Shown: positions 12,365 through 23,132, numbered from the stretch's first letter. The stretch: DNA of 64,000 bases from Ctena decussata (GCA_963989385.1 OZ022505.1:58903737-58967736); one strand, 5' to 3'. The notes: generated by a model from the letters alone, not told the origin. Numbers and translations are program-made.

Positions 12365-12729
12365 TGTAGTGAATGGGTATATGTACCACTACTAGCGCCT
12401 CGCTGGAGAAGCATGCTTTTGTGGCCATGTGGTTAGAGAGGTTGACTGTTGTTGCTTGTTAAGCAACGTTTAGCTCGGCTAGTACCTGGATGGGTGACCC
12501 AGGTTAAGCTGCTTGGTGCGGCGATTGGGTATGCAGGTTTACTACATTGGTGGCAGCGTGTATGACGAGCTCACGGGACACTACTGCCCTGCCTTTGAGG
12601 GATGAAAGGGGAGCTATGTAGGCTGTGTGGCTACATGATGCTCCGGGACCTTTCAAGCAAAAGGAAGGAGTAGTGTAGTGAATGGCTATAAATACCACTA
12701 CTAGCGCCTCGCTGTAGAAGCATGCCTTT
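12365..12729 (+). mobile_element. 5S-rRNA-like SINE segment between 55-bp direct repeats
   Basis: Inside, at about 12455-12525, GTTAAGCAACG and AGTACCTGGATGGGTGACC match the A-box and C-box regions of eukaryotic 5S rRNA. Just upstream, GTGGCCATGTGGTTAGAGAGG looks like a tRNA A-box. The whole is bounded by direct repeats at 12365-12420 and 12674-12729 that differ at about five of 55 positions and contain ACCACTACTAGCGCCTCGCT. The 5S part is too incomplete to be a working 5S gene. It fits a SINE whose polymerase III promoter came from 5S rRNA, perhaps with a tRNA-like head. Confidence 0.6.
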
Positions 12730-12761
12730 AGGCACTCAAACTAGTTCGCTTATCTGATATA

Positions 12762-14114
12762 CAGTGGACTCGACAGTATCGGATCAAGTTCAATAAAAAA
12801 ACTGTTTTATTATATTTGCTAAAGTTATGTATGTTTTGACACACAACAATTGCAAAAAAATCCTTCTATCTTTCCATGTCAAAATATTTACAAAATTTAT
12901 TCCTTAAAGGGCAGATAACCTATCCAGACTTACAGGAGGGTCATACGACAGTAACGAATCAGTTGCGACAGTATCGGATCATATGATATTATTTTATAGC
13001 AATGTTCCTCCGAGGCATTCTGCCAACCTTCATAGCTTCAATAATTAAGCTACATAAACAGTTGGACCTATCAAACTGTCAGAGAAAACTTTTACGGCCT
13101 TTCAACGATATTTTTTCATGTGGTCCTTCACCAGCGACGGTTATGTCGTTAAATGTATAAAAATTCTAAATTCAGTAATCCCCTGCGCCCCATTGCATAG
13201 AACCACTCAAACAGTAAAAACCATAATCTGCCTTTGCAAAGTGTAGATGCTGATAAGACCGCAGTGTCTGATCGGGGTCAACAAATACACGGTGATTTCC
13301 CGCCTTAACATTGATATTTCAATGCAATCCGCAGTGTATTAACACCACATGGTCAATCAACGAGTTGAGCGGCATTAATCTGAGTCTACACAGTGTACAA
13401 ATGTCCATCTAATGAAAGCCAGTCATTGATGGGTTCACACACTTGAGAGCCGATCCCAAACATTTCTTCAGAATGTTTAGCAAAACTTTGCTGAGTTGTG
13501 CTACGCATAACCTTCTGGCCTCATTATCATACGCTAATGTGTGGGGCGTGGCCGGGATGGGGGTGTTTTCTGATCTTCTTTGAAAGTAGACAGCAGCTAC
13601 TCAGGTACGGTTGATTTATGATCTTTCAGCATCAGACCATGCATCCACCATAGAGTTTTCCAGCTGATACCTGTATTTCAGTTCAAATTATATCATGATC
13701 CGTTACTGTCGCACATCGGTGCCCCACTTTTCAAGTCTTTAGTTTCATCAAATACTGGGATGACGCAAAAATAATTACTACCTGCAATTTTAGGGTTGCT
13801 ATGACACATTAGAAAGAATAACTGGTTTCAATCGCCTAATGATAAAATAATTTAAATAACCGAATTCTATTCTTGGGGTAACGAGCAACAGACGAAATGC
13901 AAGCGCCACTGAAGAGAGGCCAAACTTTTCAACAACTCTGATTTGTTTCACAGCCGCACAGTTCGATCGAATTTTTCACCCTGCACTTTGTCATTTGTCT
14001 AACTTGATGACTGTAATATAATGGTCAAAAAATATTTGCTTCATTTCTGAGAAAAATGGGTGATAACTTATGAGTGATCCGATACTGTCGATGATTCGAT
14101 ACTGTCGAGTCTAG
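12762..14114. mobile_element. Non-autonomous DNA transposon with nested inverted repeats
   Basis: The left end, CAGTGGACTCGACAGTATCG after a TA, is mirrored by GATACTGTCGAGTCTAG followed by TA at the right end. A second, internal inverted pair lies at about 12962-12990 (GCGACAGTATCGGATCATAT) and 13690-13715. The CAGT-type terminus and TA flanks recall pogo/Tc1-like elements, but I infer this only from ends. No transposase is visible in its 1.35 kb. Confidence 0.65.
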
Positions 14115-14397
14115 TATAGATGGCTACCTAAAAGTTCAAATAAAAAAAGATAAACAGACTTTACCTTACATTCTAAACTGCTGGACAGATTTCAAAATAA
14201 TATCACACTTCATAAAAATGATCTACAAATTTAAACTACTGCATAAAGGTGATTTTTGTGTGACCCATGACCAAGTTTGTTAATCCTATCTTGGTAGGTA
14301 GATAAACAGGACAACCAGGGGAGTGCATCTCATATTACCTACTATTTCGTTTGTACAATATAGATTACCTACCATTTCATTTGTACAATATTGATCA
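14115..14397. other. Short non-coding spacer with a local duplication
   Basis: TTACCTACTATTTCGTTTGT and TTACCTACCATTTCATTTGT follow each other near 14335-14395. No gene is seen. Confidence 0.5.
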
Positions 14398-15048
14398 GGT
14401 AAGCGATCCAGGGCCATCATGGCCCTTTTGTTGAATATTTTTCTACTTCTGTCTATGGATCAAAGCCAGGACCCCTTTCAAAGGAGCCATTTTGAAACTT
14501 GGGGTACCATTTAAACAACCTTTGTAAAGGACCACTAAGCAATGCTACATACCAAATTTCAAGCTTCTGGAAATTTAAGTAAATTTTTAAGTTTGTTTTA
14601 TTTCGGATCCTGGGACCATCATTTGAGCAACTTTGGTTTAGGTCTGCTACGCAGTGCTACAGATCAAATTTCATGTATCTGAGTCGAGCGGTTCTGAAGA
14701 AGACTTGAATAGTATCCTGTATCTTCCTATGGTTCAAACTCAGGACCCCCTGGAGTGCATTTTGGATCCTTGGATCACCATTTTAAAAACCTGATGAAGC
14801 ACCACCAGGCAATGTTACATACCAAAGTTCAAGCAGTTAAGTCAAGTAGTTCTGAATAAGATGATATTTTAATATTTTCTAATGCATTTCTATGGTTCAA
14901 ACACAGGACCTCCTGGGACGGAGCCATGTTGAATTCTGGGGCCACCATTTGAACAAACTTGATTAAGGACCACTAGGCAATGCTACATACCAAATTTCAT
15001 GCATCTGATCTTAGCACTTCTGGAGAAAAGGATTTGTAAGTACTTTTT
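14398..15048 (+). repeat. Tandem array of a ~150-165-bp repeat (duplication copy 1, left part)
   Basis: Units repeat phrases such as CATACCAAATTTCAAGC, a GGTTCTGAAGAAGA stretch, TTTCTATGGTTCAAAC, AGGACCCCCTGG and CACCATTTGAACAAACTTG. The same family recurs at 16190-16760, 36108-36646, 37680-38220 and 38880-39920. It is non-coding. Confidence 0.85.
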
Positions 15049-16161
15049 AGCTCGCCTGAACGAAAGTTCAGGAAGAGCTATTGTTGTCACCTTGGCGTCG
15101 GCGTCCGCGTCCGGATTGGATGTTTTGGTTAAAGTTTTTTAAAGACCTATATCTCCTTAACCCATGGATGGATTCTTTTGATACTTGCACTGTAGTTAGA
15201 TATTGGTCCAACATTTAAAATGGTACCACCGCCACCCCACTCCATGACCTTGATGTCAAGGTCATGGACTTAGAAAATTGGGAGGTTTTTTTTTGGACTG
15301 GATGTTTTGGCTAATGTTTTGTAAAGCCCAATATCTCCTTAACCCGTTGATGGATTCCTTTGATACTTGCACTGTAGTCTGATATTGGTCCAAAGTTTTC
15401 CAAGGTACTACCCCTACCCGCCTCAGTGACCATGATGTCAAGGCCATGGACTTAGAAAATTGTCTTTTTATTGATCGGATATTTTGGTTAAAGTTTTTTA
15501 AAGACACATATCTCCTGAACCCATTGATGAATTCTTTTTATATTTGCACTGTACCTAGATATTAGTCCAAAGTTTTACAGAGTACTACCCCAACCCCCGC
15601 TCAGTGACCTTGAGTTAATGCTTTTTATATTTGCACTGTACCTAGATATTAGTCCAAAGTTTTACAGAGTACTGCCCCATCCCCCGCTCAGTGACCTTGA
15701 TGTAATTCTTTTTATATTTGCACTGTACCTAGATATTAATCCAAAGTTTTACAGAGTACTGCCCCAACCCCCGCTCAGTGACCTTGATGTCAAGGTTGGG
15801 GACTTAGGAAATTTGGTCTTTATTAAAGTTTTCTAATTGCATACTGATTCATAATGCTTGACAGAGATTTAGTTTACACTTGAACTGATGTTAGACACTT
15901 ATTTGAGTTTTTACAACACACCATATACCTACCCCACTGGATGACCTTGAAGTCAAGGTCTCGACTTTGAATTTTGTCTTAAAGATTTTGTTTAAAGTTT
16001 TATATTTTTTTTTATTTTAATTTTATTTAAAACTTATTTCTGAGATAGCTTGTGTTTATAAATGTGTTGTCATTATGAACATGCTTGCCTGAAGTTTTAT
16101 GCATAGCAGTCTACACCACCATAGCGACTGTGTGATGGGCAAGCACCTATTCAGGCGAGCT
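15049..16161 (+). mobile_element. TIR-bounded repeat element, copy 1
   Basis: AGCTCGCCTGAA at 15049-15060 and its exact complement TTCAGGCGAGCT at 16150-16161 bound 1113 bp set inside the tandem array. The interior has repeated phrases around CACTGTACCTAGATATTAGT and GTGACCTTGATGTCAAGG, including a near-perfect ~90-bp triplication at about 15540-15800. A further hairpin (GCTGTCAGATGACAGC) follows the right end. The equivalent in duplication copy 2 is 36647-37639. No transposase is encoded. Confidence 0.75.
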
Positions 16162-16760
16162 ATGCTGTCAGATGACAGCTCTTGTTATCTGTGAACCCAT
16201 AACCCCAGGGCCGTTTAGGATCCTTGGGTCACCATTTCAGAAAACTAAGCGTATGTCTACTAGGCATTCTACATACCAAATATCAAGCATCTGAGCCTTA
16301 TGTTTCTGAAGATTTTTGGAATATTTTTTTCAATGTATTTCTATGGATCAAACATAGGACTCCCTGATGCAGAGCCATTTAAGACAGTTGGACTACCATT
16401 TGAACAACCTTGGTTAAGGGCCATTACTGATTAGGCAATTCTAAATGCCAAATTTCAAGCATCTGAGTCAATTGGTTCTGAAGAAGAACATTTTAGAACA
16501 TTTTTTATGTATTTGTATGGTTCAAACACTGGACACCTGGGGCGATTCCATTTTGGACCCTGGGACCACTATTTGAACAAACTTGGTATAGAACTACTAG
16601 ACAAGGCTATATACGAAATTTCTTGCATCTGAGCCCAGCGGTTCTGGAGAAGAAGATTTTTAAGTATATTTAGAAAACCCAATACCAGCCATCGCAGGGC
16701 CGTTTTGGACCCTGGGGCCACTATTTGAACAAACTTGGTGGAGGTCCACTAGACCACTAG
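16162..16760 (+). repeat. Tandem array of the ~150-165-bp repeat (copy 1, right part)
   Basis: Three to four diverged units of the family described at 14398-15048 resume here on the far side of the TIR element, which implies that the element inserted into a pre-existing array. Confidence 0.8.
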
Positions 16761-16901
16761 TTCACTATCATGCTGCTAGAATCATCTTGCATGCTGATTA
16801 CGATACTCCGTCAGTTGAGATGTTTAATGATCGAGGTTGGCTATTTTAGTAAAATAGTTATTTATAGCGGATTATCCCCTCTATAAACATTGTATAAAAA
16901 T
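16761..16901 (+). pseudogene. Short LINE C-terminal and 3'-end remnant
   Basis: Translation gives HYHAARIILHADYDT..SVEMF, a phrase from CR1/jockey-type LINE proteins, then jumps at about 16848 to the LINE 3' end (TAAAATAGTTATTTATAGC...CATTGTATAAA). Copy 2 of the duplication keeps longer coding sequence at 38200-38500 and 41190-41352, so an internal deletion has occurred here. The tail TGTATAAAAAT is the target site of the RTE element. Confidence 0.65.
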
Positions 16902-19838
16902 ATTCTATTCTATTCTATTCTATCCCATAACCTTACTAGGTCGTTGGGGCACCACAGCTGACTTCAAAACAATCCCTTTCCATCTTGTCCTGTCCTCAGC
17001 TGCCCTAGTTGAGCTGGCAAAGTCCATTCCAGTCCACTCCTTGATATTGTCTTTCCACCTCTTCTTCTGTCTACCTCTTCTCCTTTTTCCTTTCACTGTG
17101 CCCTGAAGAATTGTGTTTGCTAAACCAGAAGACCTTGAGACGTGGCCAAACCACCTTAGTTTTCTGTTTCTTGACCAGCGTCAGGAGTTCATCATATTCT
17201 CCAATGGCTGCTTGGATCTTCCTGCGAACCTCCTCATTGGTTATATGGTCCTTGTACGAAATATTCAGTAACCTTCGGTAGCATCTCATCTCAAAGGCCT
17301 GCGCTCTTTTCTCTAACTCTGGTCAAGGTCCATGATTCACAGGCATACAGAAATATGGAAATGACAAGGGAGCGCATAAGTGTCACCTTTGATCCAAGAG
17401 ATATGTTGTTATCTCTCCAAATTGGTTTCAGCTTGGCAAGAGCTGAAGTGGCTTGTGCTATCCTTGAGAGAACCTCCTGTTTTGAGCCATCATCTGAGAC
17501 AACTGCTCCAAGGTATTTGAAGCTGCTTACAGTACCCAGCTTCTGTCCCTTTACCTTGATCTCCCTCTGGATGCCATCTGCGCTGTTTGTCATAAGTTTG
17601 GTCTTCTCAGCACTGATCTCCATCTTATACCTTGTGCGGGTCTGGTCGAGACTTTCAACTAGAGCTTCTAGTTCCTGCTCTTCCTCAGCAAGAGCGTCTA
17701 TGTCATCGGCAAATTGCAAGTTGGTAATATTTCTGCCACCTATGCTAACCTTTCCGTCATGTTCTTCCAGAGCATCAGACATGATCCGTTCGAGAAAAAT
17801 GTTGAAGAGGGTGGGTGACAGAAGACATCATTGTCTTACTCCAACTGTTGTTCTGAACCATTCTCCTGTGCTGCCATTTATCAGGACTGCACTTGTAGCC
17901 TTGTCGTATAGCTGCTCAATGGTGCAAACTAGGTATGCATTGATATTGTACTTCCTTATGGTGGCCCATGAGGCTGCATGTCATACCCTGTCAAAGGCTT
18001 TTTTGAAATCAATGCAGACATGGTACAGATTCTGCTGATGTTGGAGATACTTTTCACATAGGATTCTAAGGTTGAAGATCTGTTCTGTGGTGCTCCTTCC
18101 TGCTCGGAACCCAGCCTGTTCCTCAGCGATTATCTCTTCGGCTTGTGGCTTAAGCCTGTTCAAGATAACTTTCAGTATGACTTTGCTTGAATGACTGATG
18201 AGGCTGATGGTTCTGTAGTTCTGGCAGAGCTGTAGGTTGCCCTTTATAGGGAGAGTTATAATCAGCGACTGAGTCCATGGGGTAGGCCATTCTCCTGCTC
18301 TCCAGATCCTGTTACAGATATCTGTTAAAACATCAATCATGGTCTCCCCTCCAGCTTGAACAAGTTCTGCTGGTATATTATCAACTCCGGCAGATTTTCC
18401 CTTCTTCAGTGCTGCTACTGCAATCTCAACTTCCTCACGAAGGATAGGTTGTTGATCTTCTTCTGGGGGCTGACTGCAGTCCAGAACCGTATTGTCACCA
18501 TCAGTCTCATGGTTGTATAGTTCTTCGCAATATTCTGTCCATCTGCTGAGAATCTCTTGTTCTACTGTAAGGCATTTCCCAGACTTGTCCTGGATAGTTG
18601 TGGATCTACCCTGTTTCTGTGAAGTTAGATCCTTCACCAGCTGGTATGCTTTCTTGCTGTTGTTTTTGTTCAGGCAAGTTTCGATCTCCTCGCACTGACT
18701 AGCTACCCAGTCCTCCTTCGCTTTCTTCACCGCCTTCTGAATCCTCTTGTTTGCTTCCCTGTATTCTTCTGCTCCTCCTGCTTCATACCTCTTCTTCTTC
18801 AAATTTCTCCTCTAATCACAGAGGTCGAGAACATCTCTAGTGACCCATGGCTTTTTCCTGCGACGTTCCTTCCCAAGTATCTCATTGGCTTCATCAGTCG
18901 TCACTACTGTATTGTAGGTGGTAATCATGGTATCTATGTCCATGTCATCATCCCTCAGACCAATGAGTGGTGCAAATTTTCCACCTATTGTTGCTTGAAA
19001 AGTGCATGCCACCTCTGGATCCCTTAGCTTCTCAAGTTCAAACTTCAGTCTTGGCTGGGTTGGCTTTCTAGCCTTCTTCAGACGAACTCGGAAGGTCATC
19101 ATGACCAGGTCATGGTCATTTCCTATGTCTGCTCCAGGAAAACTCCTTGTCCTATGGATGTTGACTCCTGATCGGAAGCGCTTCCTCACCAAGATGTAAT
19201 CAATCTGATTGTGGTGTTTCCCATCTGGACTGTGCCATGTCCATCTTCTTGATGGTTTGTGAGGGCCAAGGGTGTTTGTCAGTACTAGGTTGTTACAGGT
19301 TGCAAACTCTAAAAGTCTGAGACCTCTCTCATTTGTCTCGTCATTGCAGTAGGGTCCACAAATGTTTTCCCAGTCTGCCTGTGCATCCTTTCCAACCTTA
19401 GCATTCCAGTCCCCTTGTACAACCAGAATGTCCTTCTTGGGTGTTTGGTCTATGATTTCCTGGAGTTGCTGGTAGAAGTGTTCTACCTCATTGTCGTCAT
19501 GTCCAGATGTTGGTGCATAAATTTGTATGATGGTGATGTTGAAAGGAGCTGCTCTCAGGCGAATTGAAATCAGTCTGCTGGAGACTGGTCGGCATCCCAA
19601 GACAGCACTCACCATGTCCTTATGCACAAGAAATCCAACCCCATACTCATGTTTGTCCTCTTCTCCACTGAAATAAACCTTTTGTCTGTCATCTGTTGAC
19701 ATCTCACCAAAGTTTTTCCAGCGCCTCTCACAGAGCCCCTGTATGTTCCAGTGATACCTGTGCATTGCATGAGTCAGCTCTTCAAGCTTCCCAGCTGGCC
19801 TCACAGTCCTTACATTCCAGGTGCCAATTGAGATGTTC
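16902..19838 (-). mobile_element. RTE-clade LINE, 5'-truncated, with 11-bp target duplication
   Basis: A 2.94-kb insertion is flanked by identical TGTATAAAAAT at 16891-16901 and 19839-19849. It reads on the minus strand: endonuclease, reverse transcriptase, C-terminal domain, stop, then a short tandem tail of AATAG-type units (plus-strand TATTC repeats at 16901-16922). The near-absence of a 3' UTR and the pentamer tail are typical of RTE elements. The 5' end starts just upstream of GTWNVRT, the first endonuclease motif, so the element is truncated. The matching position in duplication copy 2 (about 41928-41940) has no insertion. Confidence 0.92.
16923..19804 (-). pseudogene. RTE endonuclease/reverse transcriptase, disrupted
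   Basis: 18812-19804 encodes an apurinic-type endonuclease (YGVGFLVHKDMVS, VVQGDWNAKVGKD, NQIDYILVRKRF, IGNDHDLVMM). 17981-18802 follows in the same frame after one stop codon (Gln replaced) and carries the RT finger and first palm motif (CIDFKKAFDRV). Two further in-frame stops lie just downstream, one replacing the Trp after FDRV, one before CLLSPTLFNIF. 17291-17782 holds the FADD active-site box (LQFADDIDALAEEE). A frameshift separates it from 17071-17289 (MRCYRRLLNISYKDHITNEE), and more indels precede the terminal RTRWKGIVLKSAVVPQRPSK and stop at 16923. The enzyme nicked target DNA and reverse-transcribed element RNA; this copy is dead. Confidence 0.9.
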
Positions 19839-19849
19839 TGTATAAAAAT

Positions 19850-20861
19850 GCTTCATGCTTAATATCAGCCCAAGGCTTTGTGGTTTCAGAGAAAAAGTCA
19901 TTTAAAGCAAAATGTTTAACGGACAGACGACGGTCGACAGACGAAAAGTGATCACAATAGCTCTACCGAGACTTCGTCCCGGTGAGCTGAAAAACATCAC
20001 TAATACGTCAGGACCGGCTGATATAATCAGAGCCACTCGACATAACCGGAACCTTTGTTTATTAATTCTCAATTTCCGTTATTTGCTTTCAGTTCATCAT
20101 TTTGTGAATCAGGAAGGATCAGACAATCAGTGCACGCTGTTTGTCTAACAAAATTCTCCGTTTATATCATGTCAACAGGAATATCAATGCAATTGTAGCT
20201 GCCTTTCTGTAAATCCCACGGCACAAATGATCAGACAAAATCATTCGCATACAACTTACCTTAGCCTAGAAAAGAAATTCAAAGACAAGAGCATTTAACT
20301 AAATTCCTGTTTTTCTGAGATTCCACGCCGTTAAAACGAGTTTATACTACGAATGCAAAACATATTTTTTCACCGTAAATTTTCAGCCGGTATTATTGGA
20401 GCCGCACATGCTCCGAAAGACCATCATAACCTTTCCTTATTACAGCCACTGGCTCCGTTATGGAGTTTCTTACTCATGTAAGAAATATGAAAATGTTAAA
20501 AACAAAATTTCCGATTTTCGGCCCCATAAAGCTCAAATGTCAGAGTCTGTCACATATACATATTTCTACTCGAAATCTTTTAGGGAATTGAAAATATCTC
20601 GGACTGATCACAAAAGCCATTCCTTATTGACAGCAACGATGCCAAGTTCAGTCAGTACATTTCTGTATCATGTTATATTGTTACTTTTTTGTTTTTAGGC
20701 CATTTCTGAGACAGACTTTTAAACGTTCGACAAATGTAGAGAAGAACCAGTTTTTAAAGAGTAATATGAAGATTACTAATGGAGACCAACTTTATCCTGA
20801 TGATTTGTACGGTAGAATTTGAGGCAAGCAGGAGACTTGAAAAAAAACATAGTTTGTCATA
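19850..20861 (+). promoter_or_regulatory. Conserved upstream block of zinc-finger gene 1
   Basis: This ~1 kb matches 41937-42959 closely and precedes the same gene in both copies, so it should contain the promoter and 5' UTR. A CCGAGACTTCGTCCCGG hairpin lies near 19968. Pyrimidine-rich AG sites that could be plus-strand splice acceptors end at about 20093, 20385 and 20698 (TTTTTGTTTTTAG). A strong splice-donor-like CTAAGGTAAGT reads on the minus strand near 20258-20268. The TTG-started 100-codon frame at 20396-20698 is discussed under rejected items. Confidence 0.5.
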
Positions 20862-22079
20862 ATGGAGCAATCACATGTTTGTGATGTCTGTGGTAAACAT
20901 TTTTCACAGGCAGGAGTTTTGAAAACACATATGCTGATTCATACTGGAGAGAAACCACATGCTTGTGATATCTGCGATAAACAATTTATAAAGGCAGGGA
21001 ACTTGAAGATACATATGCTTATTCATACTGGAGAGAAGCCACATGCTTGTGATATCTGCGATAAACAGTTTACAACGGCAGGAAACCTGAAGATACACAA
21101 GCGTATTCATACTGAAGAAAAACCACATGCTTGTGATATCTGCGGTAAACAATTTATAAAGGCAGGGGACTTGAAGATACACATTCTGATTCATACTGGA
21201 GAGAAACCACATGCTTGTGATATCTGCGGTAAACAATTTATAAAGGCAGGGAAATTGAAGATACACATGCTCATTCATACTGGAGAGAAACCATATGCTT
21301 GTGATGTCTGCGATAAACAGTTTACTCAGGCAGGAAACTTGAAGACACACATGCTTATTCATACTGGAGAGAATCTATTTGCTTGTGGTTTCTGTAATAA
21401 ACAGTTTACTCAGGCAGGAAACTTGAAGACACACATGCTTATTCATACTGGAGAGAATCTATTTGCTTGTGGTTTCTGTAATAAACAAGTAACAAAGACA
21501 ACTGACTTGAAGAGACACATGCTGATTCATACTGGAGAGAAACCGCATGCTTGTGATATCTGCGATAAACAGTTTACTCAGGCTGGAAACTTGAAGATAC
21601 ACAAGCTTATTCATACTGGAGAGAAACCATATGCTTGTGATGTCTGTAATAAACAAGTAACAAGGGCAACTGACTTGAAGAGACACATGCTTATTCATAA
21701 TTATGAAGAAAAACCACATGCTTGTGTTGTCTGTAATAATCAATTAAAAAGGGCAAGTGAGTTGAAGACACACATGCTTATTCATACTGGCGAGACAACA
21801 CATGCTTGTGATGTTTGTGGGAAAAATTTTTCAAAGGCAGGAAACTTGAAAGTACACATGCTGATTCATTCTGGGGAGAAACCACATGCTTGTGAAATCT
21901 GCGGCAAACAATTCACAACGACAGGAAACTTGAAGAGACACATGCTTATTCATACTGGAGAGAAACCACATGCTTGTGGTGTTTGTAATAAACAATGTAC
22001 ATTGGCAAATGACTTGAAGAGACATATGCTTATTCATACTGGAGAGAAACGGCATGCTTGCGATCCCTGTCGTAAGTAG
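20862..22079 (+). CDS. C2H2 zinc-finger protein 1 (14 fingers, cut short by a stop codon)
   Basis: 405 codons encode almost nothing but tandem C2H2 fingers of the form C-x2-C-x12-H-x3-H joined by TGEKPHA-type linkers: 14 complete fingers and the first Cys pair of a fifteenth. Such arrays bind DNA in the nucleus; the target is unknown. No KRAB, BTB, SCAN or other effector domain is visible. The ATG sits in a good context (A at -3, G at +4) and the first finger follows within eight residues. Fingers are unusually alike, with helices mostly KAGNL or QAGNL. One step is an exact 84-bp duplication giving fingers 6 and 7. The stop after CDPCRK is TAG where copy 2 has CAG, and relic fingers continue beyond it, so the protein is probably truncated. 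Expression is not demonstrable from sequence. Confidence 0.8.
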   Translation: MEQSHVCDVCGKHFSQAGVLKTHMLIHTGEKPHACDICDKQFIKAGNLKIHMLIHTGEKPHACDICDKQFTTAGNLKIHKRIHTEEKPHACDICGKQFIKAGDLKIHILIHTGEKPHACDICGKQFIKAGKLKIHMLIHTGEKPYACDVCDKQFTQAGNLKTHMLIHTGENLFACGFCNKQFTQAGNLKTHMLIHTGENLFACGFCNKQVTKTTDLKRHMLIHTGEKPHACDICDKQFTQAGNLKIHKLIHTGEKPYACDVCNKQVTRATDLKRHMLIHNYEEKPHACVVCNNQLKRASELKTHMLIHTGETTHACDVCGKNFSKAGNLKVHMLIHSGEKPHACEICGKQFTTTGNLKRHMLIHTGEKPHACGVCNKQCTLANDLKRHMLIHTGEKRHACDPCRK

Positions 22080-22545
22080 TTTACATCCGCAGCACATTTG
22101 AAGAAACATATGCTTTGTCATACAGGGAATAAACCATATGCTTGTAATGTTTGAAGTATACAGTTTACAAAAGCAGAAAACTTGAAGAGACACATGCTTA
22201 TGCACACTGGGGAGAAACCCTCTGCTTGTGATCTCTGCAGTAAGCAGTTAACATCCGCAGGAAATTTGAAGAAACAAATGCTTATTCATACAGGGGATAA
22301 ACCATATGCTTGTGATGTTTGTTGTAAACAGTTTACACAAGCAGGAAACTTGGAAAGAGACATGCTTATGCACACTGGAGAGAAACCACGTGCTTGTGAT
22401 CTCTGTACTTAAGAATTAAGAAGGGCAAATGACTTGAAGACACACCTGCTTATTCATACTGGCGAGGCACCACACACTTGTGATGTTTGTAGTAAACAAT
22501 TTAGACTCGCAAGAATCCTGAAGCTACATGTGTTTAGTCATTTAA
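22080..22545 (+). pseudogene. Relic fingers downstream of zinc-finger gene 1
   Basis: In the frame of the upstream gene, at least five more C2H2 units follow the stop: FTSAAHLKKHMLCHTG, a unit with TGA after NV, SACDLCSKQLTSAGNLKKQ (first zinc His replaced by Gln), ACDVCCKQFTQAGNLERD (first His replaced by Asp), a stop after CDLCT, then HTCDVCSKQFRLARILKLH. Three stop codons and lost zinc ligands show decay without much indel damage. Confidence 0.85.
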
Positions 22546-22680
22546 GGAATGTGCTTAGTGTTACTACAGGATAGATACTTATCAGTTTGCATCATTTGGA
22601 TGCTGCTTTTGGCCTGAGTTCAAGGTCACAGACTTAGAAATTCATATAATAGTTCAGTTAATGCACAAAACACACGGTAA
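22546..22680 (+). repeat. Single unit of the CTACAGGATA repeat family
   Basis: GTTACTACAGGATAGATACT through the AAGGTCACAGACTTAGAAATT stretch resembles 26145-26240 (same orientation) and the reverse complement of units in 28320-28860. It abuts the last relic zinc finger. Confidence 0.65.
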
Positions 22681-23132
22681 ATCCATATGGAAGCTATGAT
22701 ATAGGCTGTTCATCTCTATATAAGAAAGACTCAAGAAGCGGACAAAAAGAGAGAAAAAATCTGATTTGGAATGCTCATGCTGACAAAAGAGTTAAACATG
22801 CATTACGCTCTATGCAGTTCAGGATCACATTCATTATCAAGATAAATGTGTCGAACCCCCACCAGCTGTCCCAGAAAAATATATTCTACCGCACAGGTCG
22901 TTGATAAAAAGCTGTGAAAATCATGTAAATTTTTCATGGTACAATAGAAAGATAACAGTTCGATACATTTCCTTTTACAGACGTGGTAATATACAACCCC
23001 TGCAGAATGGGAAGGGGGTGGGAGGAGGTAAGGCAGTGGATAGACAACCACCTGTGATCTGGTTCATATCATGTTCGTGATTGATTAACTTTTTTCTTAA
23101 GAAATGAACGTATGTTATAGCGATAATATTTT
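22681..23132. other. No gene seen
   Basis: Short minus-strand frames here (22803-23051 and 22975-23232) run into the adjacent MITE and show no domain. Confidence 0.5.

Larger units (their letters stand above)
14558..22195 (+). repeat. Segmental duplication, copy 1
   Basis: This block matches 36108-44133 in the same orientation. Order in both: repeat array, 1.0-1.1-kb TIR element, repeat array, LINE 3' remnant, about 1 kb of upstream DNA, zinc-finger gene. Copy 1 alone holds the RTE insertion (16902-19838). It lacks about 3.6 kb found in copy 2 between the LINE coding remnant and the LINE 3' end (38300-41880). Similarity stops within the zinc-finger region near 22195. Confidence 0.9.

Noticed and set aside
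12440..12530. 5S rRNA gene
   Set aside because: Only the middle part resembles 5S; the terminal stem sequences and terminator are missing.
20396..20698. 100-codon open frame conserved in both duplication copies (also 42492-42794)
   Set aside because: It starts with TTG, not ATG, and ends exactly at a splice-acceptor-like TTTTTAG. Of about 15 base differences between the copies, roughly 12 change the amino acid, which is the pattern of non-coding DNA. Preservation reflects duplication age.
20904..22205. Long minus-strand frames over the zinc-finger arrays (also 42872-43510 and 43598-43990)
   Set aside because: They are the antisense of 84-bp-periodic finger coding; the periodic peptide is a mirror of the fingers.
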